From Bedellia somnulentella (Eukaryota; Arthropoda; Insecta; Lepidoptera; Bedelliidae): DNA of 64,000 nt. The position numbers were made by a program, and so were the translations under genes. Shown here piece by piece: positions 1 to 12,200 of the stretch (positions are counted from its first letter, which is position 1; every line of letters starts with the position of its first letter). The stretch covers positions 1,178,001 to 1,242,000 of the forward strand of contig OY755178.1 in the NCBI GenBank assembly GCA_963576735.1. The letters run 5' to 3'. The notes beneath the pieces are model-generated. The model was not told the origin of the DNA, searched no databases, and was given only the letters and a program-made list of their open reading frames with translations.

Positions 1-232
1 ACCCCGGAGTCCGGGGTGGTGAGATCTAGTGAGGGGGTTTTGGGGAGTAATGTGAGAGGGGGCGGGGGCGGGGGAAACTCTTGTGAGTCGTCGATTGAGT
101 CTTGCCGGTCTAACATACAGTTGGATTTGAGGTTGGCGTGCATGCCCGGGAAGAATTGGCTGCTCGTGGAGATCAGCCCCAGACTCTCAAACGGATGCGA
201 TGACGACGAAATGTAGAAATCGTCATCGTAAT
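1..232 (-). CDS. Lmtk: LMTK-like exon 18, cut by window edge
   Basis: It starts after acceptor cgttccag at 233 in phase 1 and stays open to base 1. It encodes DYDDDFYISSSSHPFESLGL, then NLKSNCMLDRQDSIDD, a six-Pro run, and LTLLPKTPSLDLTTPDSG. Acidic-aromatic and SLDL-type motifs fit the LMTK C-terminal region. The true stop codon is outside the window. Confidence 0.75.
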
Positions 233-3200
233 CTGGAACGGAAATCCGCAATCAATATGGTGATTGCAATATTTATTTGCAAATAAGATGTTCTTAAGAA
301 CCAATTTTATAATTCATACATTTTCCCAGCCAGGTATATTCCCGAAGAGTTAAAAGTATGTTTTTAATCCCTTATTTTTATTTTATTTTTTGATTTGTGT
401 TTTTAATTATTTTTGTGTTATATTTTTCTTTCTGTATTCTTTTATTTTTTTATATTTTATTACTTATTGTCTGCATATTGTTAGTTTTTGTGCCTTTTAT
501 GCAGCCAATAAATGACTTTCTTCTTCTTCTAAAAGAGACTACAAGATAACAGAAAATAATGTTCAATAGTATATTTCATTACAAGTGCGGAATGACTGTG
601 AAAGTATGAAAAACACCACAAACAACTAAATTTGCAAAGAAAATTTCTGGAAAATGGCGGCAGCCGTAGACCAAAGAGAAAGTAGACTTTAAGCAGAGAT
701 TATTTCTTTTCACCCATTCTGGTGGATAAAGGAGACTATGCCCACAGAGCCGTCTACAGTATAATCTTTTTATTTATATGAAATGAAAATGAAATGAAGT
801 GACATGAAATGAAACCAAACCTAACTCATTCAATCAAATCATTAAATCTGATATTGAAATAAATTAGTAGCTTCTTTTTAGAAATAAAAACTATTTTGTT
901 TTTTTTATTATTTCATGGTTGGTTTTGGTAATATACATTATTTTGACAGTTGGTAAAGAAAACGCACTAGTTCGGGAATGGCAAAAAAAAGCACGAGTGT
1001 GTAATAGCCCACATCCCGAACGATATACGTCCTTGCAATACGCCACTTTTTGAGCAACTGTATTAAAAAATAAGTTACTACACTATTTGGAATGCTTGAA
1101 AAATGGCGCAAAAGTTATGAAATATTTTATCTAAAGCAAAGTAAATAGTCTCTTGTCATATATCGTCCTGTTTGTCCATTGTTCAAACATGATTTGGTGC
1201 TTTCTAAGTAGCAAGTCGTATTGCTGTATAGTAAGAAGAGCCGGTGGGTGTACGTAAAAGGCGACTTACGGTATTGGGGCTTTAAGAGATTTTTGGGCGA
1301 TGCGGTTGGAGACCCATTACCAACAACCTTTACTTTTACCATCTTTTCCCCACTCACATTTCTAAAAGTGGCTGAGGAATTTCTACTTCCTTAGCTCTGG
1401 CTACCCCTTCTAAGATTTATAGCCGTGAGTATATGTATGTATGTGTACCTGCGGCCAGTCCGTGGTAGTGGGAGCCGTACAGCTGCTGGTAGCTGAGCTC
1501 CGCCTCCTCCGCCGCCGCCGCCGCCCACTCTGCGACAACACGTGTTGGGTTAGTCTTGTGTTGTGGACTCGAATATTTACACGCTTAATGGCAGAACTAG
1601 CTCAGGATATAATTTATAAGACGAACTTGTTTAAACTCTTGGTTCTTGTAAAAAAAACATTTTTTTACTGGAGATACAACAGCTCTTAAAACTTAGCTCG
1701 AAAAATATTTACACACCGCGATGTAGGAATATGAGTGAGACGCTGCTATGTACGAGTGAGTCCGCTTTAGTGTGCGTTCTAACATGACTCCCACAAGTGT
1801 ATCATAACGTCACCAAAAACTGATTACAAATAAATATTATGAATATCAAAGTTGATAGTTTCATGTGCACCCAGAAAAAAATATATATTTCCAAACACAT
1901 ACATACCATACTTTAGATTTACATTGAGTTAAATTCGCTATCTACTCCTCTGTATTTGTAACGTAAATACATAAAACCGACCTGTGTAGGTGGCGTAGTG
2001 CGGCGAGAGCGTCTCCCGCGGGTACTCGTACACGCAGTGGTACTTCTGACGTTTGAACACCACGCGCTTCTTGCTCTCCTGGAACGAAACACCACATTTC
2101 TATTTCATACATACATATACTCAAGGCCATAAATACCAAGAGGGTTAGACAGAGTTTCAGAGCTGGAAACTCCTCAGCCACATTTGGAAGTTGATAGGGG
2201 ACAACATACATACATACATACATTCATATACTCACGGCTATAAATCCCAGGAAGGGGTAGCCAGAGCTGAGGAATTAAAAATTCCTAAGCCACTTTTGGA
2301 AAGTAGAGTGGGGAAAAGATGGTGTGATAAAGGTTGTTGGTGATGGGTCTCCAACCGCATCGCCCAAAAACCACTTAAAAACCCCATACCCTTAGTCACT
2401 TGTTACGACACACGTGGGTAGAAAGTGGTAGTTAATTCTAAACCTGCACTACACGGCATCACGTAATTTTACCATTTATTTTAATTACTTCCTATACTCA
2501 CGACTTTAAATCCCAAAAATGGCTAGTTTAAGTTTAAGAATAAGTAAATACCTTATGACAAGTTTACATTATTCAAGCAATCAGAATCCAAGTTCGTTTG
2601 ACGTTTTACTTGAAAGCTTTTTGGATAGTGTTAACATTTTTGTCATTTTGTATGAACTTGAGTGTTTTGGACGTCTAGTCTGTATATATTCTTTCCCATT
2701 GTTGAATGAAGTAATGGCGGCATTAGCTCAGTGACTCTAGGATAATAATCAAATATCTTTACATATCGCATAAAATCTTCCAATTAAAATTATATTTATT
2801 GCTTCTTGCACCATTTCTACTACTGGTTATTAAATAAATAAATAAAAATTAAATAATCATTTATTTCGAAGTAAAAAGATAAACCTTGGTTTTTTGAACG
2901 TCAAATTGCAACTTACTACTAAGTTTACATCGGATTCGGAAGGTGTTTTGTTGAGAGATGAACCCGTACACACATCTTTTTTACGTCCATTACAATTTCG
3001 ATGTTGCCCGGAAACATCCTGCACAGAGCCCTAATGACACCAAGCCAATTTATCATTGATATAATCATTAATATCATAATAGGCTTTCGAACTAAGATTT
3101 CTTTTAACCACTGCTTTGAATTTGGTTTCTGATAAATTTAAAACGTCCTCAGGTATTTTATTATACATTCTTACGCATAACCCAATGAAAGATGTATTTA

Positions 3201-6200
3201 ATTTTGACAATCTGTATTTAGGTATTGAAATTTTGTTGTTTTATTATTGTCTCAGATTTCGAATATGTCTGGCACTATTTTTCCCATAGAGGCCTGATTT
3301 TTTAATATTAGCTGCTCTGCCCCAGAGTAAAATACCTTATGACATTACACTATGAAAATAGCTGTAATAAACTTATCGAGCTGTCTGTACATCTGTCACA
3401 TGTCATATTTTCCTAACGGCATATGCAGCACTACATCGCCTGCCAGCTAATGTGGGGTCCCCATTGGAGCTTGGAGTCCAGATTTATCCCTAAGAAAACT
3501 GTGTCATCCGAATATACTATCATTTCATTATTTAAAATTATTCCGTTTTCAACGCTCTTAACATTAAATAATACAAATTTAATGCATTTAGTTTTTTTAC
3601 CATTCAGTACAAGATTATTGGAAGCAAACCATGTTTGAATCTGCGAAACCTTCTTATTCACCTCGTCAATATTCCGGTTATTTATTTTAAAGTCAAATAC
3701 TAAAGAAGTATCATCAGCTAATAACACTATCTCAAACATTTTTTCGACCATGAACGGCAAATCATTAATATAAACCAAAAATAAAATGGGCCCAAGATAG
3801 AACCCTGCGGAACACCCGTTTTTACATGAGTTCCAGGTGATATTGTATTATTGATTTGCACTTTCTGTATCCGATCCGAAAAGTAAGACTTTATTAATTT
3901 AGGTGCGTCTTTTTGTATGCCATAACTTTCTAATTTAATAAAAAGGATTTCATGATCTGTACAATCAAATGCCTTCGTAAGATCGCAGAACAAACCAAAT
4001 AGCATCATTTTTATATTCTCACGAATCAAAAATGTGTTTCATTAAGGCAACGCCTGCATCGGTGGCAGAGCGGCCCTTTGTAAAGCCAAATTGTTTTGGA
4101 TGAAACAATTTGTTAGAAGCGAAACTCAAAAGCATTTGATTGATATTTAAATTATAGAATTATGTTTTTGAATATCCCTATGTCTATCTTTGTGTACAAA
4201 CGATTTTTGGTATAAGAAAATATAAATGTATATATTCAGTCTTTTTAAATGTGAATGCTTGAATACATAAATATTTTTTCATTAAAATGTCACTTACATT
4301 AGGGAAAGTATGCGCTTGTCTCAAGCTCCTCAACGAAGATTTGGACGGCTCTGCTCTGCAATCCCACGAGGACGGCACGAACTGGACTTCATCACCATCG
4401 GATCCCGAATCGCCGGAATCGCCAGATTCGCCGGAATCACCAGAGTTGCCCGAGTTTCCTGCGTTGTGAGACGGCGAGCCGGCGCCGTGAGACGTGCCAC
4501 CGTTGTTGCGTTGCTGTAATGTGTGCCAAGTTATTTAAAAATTTCGTTTTAATTATGGGATGGAATACCGATAACTAGAAAGACTTTAATTGAGGAAAAC
4601 ATAAAAAAAGTTAAAAACCTCCTGGATATACGAACGGTGATTGTTAGCAATCATTTAATGGCTTTGTATCCTTCACCGGTCCTTCATCACTATTTCGTCG
4701 CCTAGCACGTGAAGACACACATTTTAGAGCATTGGAGACTCCACAACTGTCAGTACTACACGCAATGTTCATTTTCCATTGCCACTCTAGTTCTACCACT
4801 CTTATAATAGGCCTAGACCTCGTTTTTAAAACATATTTTTTATATTTTAAATCGATTAAAGACATCAAACTAAACAACTTTGACTATGGAAGACATATCT
4901 AAAATATTGTAATTTTAAAATAATTAATACATAAAAAGTGTGAGTCCCTAGATCAAACTGAGAAAGTACAGTAAGGTTCTTAGCCTCGACTGAAATAAAA
5001 GAAAAAAACATAGAAGAAATATAGATCAGTTTTATTTTTATTTTAGCTGAGGCTAAGAACCTCACTATACTTTCTCAGTTTGATCTAGGTACGACACTTT
5101 TTATATATTATTTATTTTAAAAATTACAATATTTTAGACATGCATTCCATAGGCAAAGTTGTTTAGTTTTATGTCCTTAATCGATTTAAAGTATAAAAAG
5201 GGTATGTTTTAAAAGCGAGGTCTAGGCCAATTAAATTCAAACACTAACATCCAGAAATGGGTAACTGATGATTATTATCTCGCCACATCGCTCAACTTCG
5301 ACTTAAAAGTTTTATCTTCTACTACGCGGTAGAAATATTATTGTGATTCTACTCTAAGCCTTAGATGAACTAATAAAAAACCGTAGATAAGTTATGCGCG
5401 CTCATAAGTGGCACTTAAAAAACAGGCTAAATGGCTCATTTGACTTTAGTCGCACTCTAGCTGCCGTTGCAATCGTTCACCTGTTTTGACGTGTTTGTTT
5501 ATCAAACAAATCGAGAGTGCCGTCGTGTGTGATGAGATTTTGCACAAACTATAGTAGAAAAACTACTAAAATGATGGGATTACTTATCATTCGTAAGTAT
5601 TATAAATGTACAATGTTTTATTTAAAATTTATAATAAATTAGGTGTATCGTGAGTATAGATCTAAATTATTCTTTGTCAAACTGTCGGTCTTAGTGTTAT
5701 ATTTCACGTCGGTACAGAGAAAATATGTTTATCTCTTTTTAGCGCTTGCTATGAGATGTGCTATCTCGCCTTTATTTCAAATGTATTTCTTGTTGGATAT
5801 ATTTCTAGTGGTGTGCGTACATCTGCCGCAATCCGTGCCACTCGTAAGCTCCAGCAGTTTCCTATTATATAACCTATCTTACGTTTTTTAGTACATCTAT
5901 GACTCTAAGCCAATAAGTTAATTGCATAAATGCAGATTCTTCATGTGACACAAAATCTGGAAGTTGGCCTGCTACCTCCATACCAATATTGAGCCATAGC
6001 AGATAAACTGTTAACAAAGTTGCATTCGCTAGTATAATGTTAGTAGTTAGTAAGGCAGCTTAATAGTACAAGATTAATAATGATGTCATGCCAATGAGTT
6101 GATAATGTTATAAGCCGTTATGATGCTGCGGGTGATGTACGATTGTACGTGCTCGATTTTTGATTGTCGCCGAGGTTCGGTAGGTGGCGCCACTTGTGCC

Positions 6201-9200
6201 ATTACATTATTACTATTTATTACATTTCTGGAATATTAATGGCCAGTGACAATGGACGTGATGGCCCGTGTTTTACTTAGTAACTAACGCTTATTTTTTG
6301 TGCATTTCCAGTAATCCGGTACAATGGCACAGGCTGAAAATTAGCGTCTAAGTTGTTGAATGTATAACAACTGTGGCATCTTGCTGAGCCAGTGACCAAT
6401 TTGATGCATATGGTTATTTTATGTAGTATACTTGTTTCTTTTATTTCCTTTAACCTATTTCTTTTTAATACATATGATACTTGTTATTTTATCACCAAAT
6501 TTAATATTTTTCTTTGTTTCTGATTATTTTTTAATATGAATTTGAATCCGCATTAATAAATTAATTAACACAGCTACGTTCAAGACATTGTTTAAAAATT
6601 TCAAAATTTAATGCGATATTAACGTACATTAACAATGAATGTTCATCTCATAAATAGGCAATAACGTAGGACCGTTCATCACAAAAATTCAAGCAACATT
6701 TTATAATGAAAAATATACATTGTTAATCTCCCAAAAACCAAGGCATCGAAGTTATCAAATAGATCAACTATGATGGTACCGTAGTACAAGTGGCGCCCCC
6801 TACAAGCTATAGTCCGCGCGTATCACTTACATGTAGGAAGTAGTCGTTGGCGACTACGTCGGAGTCCCGCCCGCCACCGCCCTACCGCACCGAACATCAC
6901 AACACAACATTAGTATTAAGCGGAACAACACACCACAACCTATTTACATGATAAAGAGAGAATTTGCTTTATGGATATAAAACTTTGTCCAAGTGAGTTA
7001 TACTATCGTTGAAAGCTTGTAAGTTTAATAGGTTAAATATTATTCCTACTGATTCTTACAGTTAACAGATTCTGCTCATATTTAATTAGATTAGTTTAGA
7101 GGGCTTACAATGAAAATCAGTTCTGACTATGAATACTCCTGCATAAATCAGAATATACTGATCAAGTGCCTAATTTACTAAATCAAATTTATTAGATTAT
7201 TTTTTTATTATATGAGTACTAACAAAAAAAACTTTCTCTATTAATTTATTATGGTTATAATTATATTATTTTATTATTAGTAGTGAAACATACCTTCCAA
7301 ACAAACTCCCCGCTGGAGACATTAGAAGAGTGCGAGTCATCACTATCGCTGTCCCATTCTTTATGCGAGTCCGTCCCGTTTGGGGGCTGGTCCTCAGTGG
7401 TGGGGTCCTCGGGGGACTCGGATGCTGGGCCTAATGAGAAATATGATCATAATATAAATAGTTATAGTAGGAAGTTGGCATGTTTGTAGGGGGTGATCTT
7501 TAGATTTAATAGATGAAAAAAATAGTTAAATTCACACTTTATCATTAATTTTAGTTCATTTCCTTGCCATTAAGTAAAGACAAAAGGCTTAATTAAACAT
7601 TGGGTTACAAACAATAAAATAAACAATAGAAATCTTACTAATAAATAAAGGAAAGAAAAAGTTCGACACCGGCGGGGATCGAACCCGCAACCTCGGGTAT
7701 ACATCTTCGTCGCTCTGCCAATTGGCCTAGAGCTCGCTTTTATAACATACCCTTTTTATATTATAAATCGATAAAGGACATCAAACTAAACAACTTTGCC
7801 CATGGAATGCCTATCTAAAATATTGTAATTTTCAAAAAATAATAATAATTAAAAATTGTCGTACCTAGTTCAAACTGAGAATGTATAAAATGAGATTCTT
7901 TGCTTCAGTGAAAATAAGAAATAAAAAAAAACATTTGATCTATGCTTTTCGCTCTGTAAACAAAAATATTACTTCGGTATTTTCCAGTTCAATCGCTCGC
8001 TTACCGGTTTATTTTCATGATATTATTTTTCAACGACGATCAATAGAACTGGAAAATACCGAAAGAAGTAATATTTTTGTTTACAGAGCGAAAAGCATAG
8101 ATCAAATGTTTTTTTTTATTTCTTATTTTCACTGAACCAATAATCTCATTCTATACATTCTCAGTTTGAACTAGGTACGACAATTTTAATTTTCTTTTTT
8201 TTTTTTGAAAATTACAACATTTTAGACAGGCATTCCATAGGCAAAGTTGTTTAGTTTGATGTCCTTTATCGATTTATAATATAAAAAGGGTATGTTATAA
8301 AAGCAAGGTCTAGGCCAATTGAATTGAGCTATAGTAATACTAATATTAATAAATTTCTTCGCTTAATTCCGCTAAATAATACCTGCAGTCTTCATGCAAC
8401 ATGCACTGTGCACCGCCCGCCCTCCCACTTACAAGAAATCGAAAAGCAGACAATGCACCACACACACACCCGCAAGCGAAAACCGAGTACTACTCGGTGG
8501 TCAGCTGCCGAACTGTCTACTAACTGCTCGTCAATGACTCGTGTTGAGTCGAAACGCGTCGCATGTTTGTGGTTGCCTGTGGTTTTCGCTTGCGGGTGTG
8601 TGTGTGGTGCATTGTCTGCTTTTCGATTTCTTGTAAGTGGAAGGGCGGGCGGTGCACAGTGCATGTTGCATGAAGACTGCAGGTATTATTTAGCGGAATT
8701 AAGCGAAGTAATTTATTAATATTAGTATTGCTATGGATTTCCGCAAAGTAACGCCTGATTCAATCCAATATCTTGAGCTATAGTGTCAATGACTTCCAGT
8801 GCGAAATTCTTCTATCCTTTCTTTCTTTTACACTTTTGAGTAATTTTTTTTTTCCTTTATTTTTTAGTAATAATCTTCACATGAGGTTTTCATGAACAAA
8901 AAAAAAAACTTACCACTGAATTTGATGTCCTTCAACATTGGTAAATAGTAGTTCATATCACAAAATTTCTTCTCCTCATCCAAAAAGTTTTCAGTCACAT
9001 TGCTTATTGTATCACAATCATTCACTTTACTCTCATTTAATTTACTAACATTTAATTCGGCCTCGTTACATTTTTCTAAACTAATATCTTTTGAATTTTG
9101 ACTAGAATTTTTACTTTCTATCTGCGTATTAACATCTACCAACTCTTCGAAAGGCTCATTAATGAAACACACAGTTGCGAAATTGTGAGATCCATTGCAA

Positions 9201-12200
9201 GATGTATTAATTGCTTCTTCTTTTCCTCTTTCATCTTCATTATGATCGCCATTTACGATATTCATTACAAAATCGTTTTCCCCATCAACTTTTTCTGAAG
9301 GATGTTCTTGTTCAACACTTTGACTGGGGTCTTTCGTTCTTTCATTCTGATCATTGACGTCGCTTGAATTGCAGCTGGCATCATTTTTACTATCATCATC
9401 GGAACTTTTTGGCTGGTCGGCATCATCAGTATCAATGTCTTGTTTGTTTTTGTTATATGACAAATGTGAGTTATAAGTCACATTAACGGTACTATCTTGT
9501 AAATTCTCAGCTACTATGATAGAGTGGGGTTGGTCTTCTTCATCAGCATTTGTCTCTAATATTATAGGAATATTCAAATGTATGTTTGTATTTTCTATAT
9601 GAGATTCAGTTTTTGATTGATCTATATCTATAGCCGACAAATCCTGCGGCCTGTTTTTGATAGAGTTTTCAAATCGTAGAAAATCTTCACCCGAATTTAT
9701 TGCACTTTTAAAACTATGACTAGAATTTTCTTGCACATCCTGTGGTCTGTCCGTTACAGAGATTTCGAAGTCCGAGTACGTTGGCGTTCTTTCAGCTCGA
9801 TTAGTTGCATTCAAAGATTTTATAGCGCTTTCTGTAGTGCTGGAATCTTGACTATTGGCTATATCTTGAGGTCTCAACTCAGCCGAGGTCATGAATGAGT
9901 TAAAATTTGGAACTGGAGAAGGGATCGGCATCGTAATATTTTCATTATGCGGCAAATTTATTGGAACCACGTCCACCTCTCCCGACTCATCATCAACTGC
10001 GTCGATTATAGGCGTACTCTGTTTCGAACTAGCCATATTTCTAAAATGATAATCAGGACTTTCTTCACATTTTGTTTTCTGTTTGTCATCAGAGTCTTTG
10101 GTCTCATTGCCAACGTCGTCATTGAGACACGACATTTCGACACTCTCCATTTTGTTAAGAACCGGTTCAGTGCTTAGATTTGGTGTTTCATGTAGGTCTT
10201 CTTTTTCTGGCAAGTTCGAAATTGTTATATCTGCTTCTATATTCGGTGACTTCCTTACTAGCTCCGGCTGAGGAAACCTCCACACATCATCATTGCTGGA
10301 CAATATTTCCGTGTTGCAGTTCGAGTAGGTGGCCATACTTGATATGAGGGCTTCATAAGCTAAACCTTTTGTTTTGCTGTTTTTTGTGGATTCTTCTGTG
10401 TCATTTTTGGGCGATATATTTTGCTTAGTTTTAGTGTAGGTGCCATCCCCTGTTATCGAATCAGGAGTGAGTTCGTCTTCAGATTTGCTATCATGAACAA
10501 TGTAAGTTGAACAGTGACTATCCTTTTCTTCTTCATGATCTGTGAGCGTGTCACTGCTATCGGTTTTATTATCTTTGTCCAAATCTTCTGGATCGTTGTC
10601 CATAGCTAAATCATCAAAATTATCCTCGACATTAAACAATGTATCGTTGGAACACCATGAATCGATACTGGTTGCTTTAGAAAGACATTGATTATCTGAC
10701 GGTTTTGACGTTTTAGACGGTGCCGTGGTTTTTGACAAAGTTAGGATGCCTGTAGCATTTTCAGATTCTTCTGGAAGAGACTCCGTTGTAGGACTGACGA
10801 TGAAAGGTGACTCTTGTGATATTCGTGGACAATCTTTTTCACTATCATCCTTGACGTATGTCTGGTCGTTAGCTACTGAGTTTTCTTCATTGCAAGCAAT
10901 TTCATTTAGGCTGTCTGCGCTCATTGTTAATCTGAAATGAAATGTAACATAACATAAGATTGATTGATAAATAAACAATAATGTATGAAACAGACAAGTA
11001 ATATGTAAATTATTTTGAGTTTCTGTATAGTTCTATTATCTAATACTGGTAAAATGTTGGTACAACTCGGAATAGTGTGTTGTGATACGTCACGAGGTAA
11101 ACAAAGAAATACTAGATTTGTTCCCTCTTTGCGAGTAAATAGAAAAAACCTTAAGTACATTTCTTGTTGGCCTTCCTTTGTAAGACAAACACATTGTGGA
11201 CATACGCTACCTATATAGAGCACTCACTCTTTGCTAGTTGCATCCTTGAGCGTGTAGGTCCCGTCGAGGTCGTGTCCGGGCTGCACGGTGTAGGTGAGCA
11301 GGTCCAGGTCCGCGGTGGCCGGCCCGGGCAGTGACGTCACGTCGTCCGTCGAGTTGTTGCACGGTTCTAGGTAGCTTTCGGATGAGTCCGTGCGGTTCGA
11401 CGTGTTCCCTGGGATATGATTTGTATTGATACATTGCTGTGTAGTGACTTAGAATAGCACTACCCAATTTTTTCCTGTGGGTGTTAGAGGCGGCTAAAGG
11501 TATTGGGATTTTTAAAGCGATTTTTGGTCAATGTGGTTGGAGACCATAATTGAATCATCAAAAACCTTTGTTTTACAATCTTTCCTCACTCAACTTCCAA
11601 AAGTGGCTTTGGCTACCCGTTTTGCATTACAGCAGTGAGTATATATATGAATGTGTATTAATACATGAGTGTCAATAGCAAAGACATCTTAAAATTTTAC
11701 TCAATAGGTCTACCATCCTTGGAGTTCAGCGTATCTTCTTAAGTGTTTAAGTAATTTTTACTTGAATTCGTAAGTGTACATGTGATCACATTAATGAACC
11801 AGCAATGTCAAGTTGGAAAACATACGAATATAAATAGGAGTGAAATGAGCATATGTCTTATACAGGAAAAATCGTATCATAATTGAACCACAAAATTGCA
11901 AGCAAAAAATATTTGTATGAGTGAGACGTTATTTTCACTGTATGAAACACAATTTTATTTGTTCATGATACTGCCTCCCTTCAACTAACATTGACTAATT
12001 TGAGTGTCCAGGTTTACAAATTTTTATTGGAATTATTCTTCAATAGTTAATAGTGCACTATGATACTAGTGACTTGACAAGTTAATCATTTCAGCTGGGT
12101 TTGTGTATCCTAGTAGGTTATAGTTCTGGGTATTCTCGGGATATACTCAACTGATTTCAGCAATTCTTTAACCAATAGATAATAACAATAATCATTTATT

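Noticed and set aside
4287..4519. Plus-strand Pro/Ser/Glu-rich frames at 4.3-4.5 kb
   Set aside because: Overlap LMTK exon 15, whose GGC/GAT/TCC repeats open several frames. Only the minus strand has acceptor and donor in phase.
7655..7730. A functional tRNA gene
   Set aside because: Boxes A and B are present, but no paired acceptor stem or clear cloverleaf, and it is fused to repeats. Called a SINE head.
8324..8719. Open frames on both strands at 8.3-8.7 kb
   Set aside because: Product of the palindrome; codon content is that of an inverted repeat.
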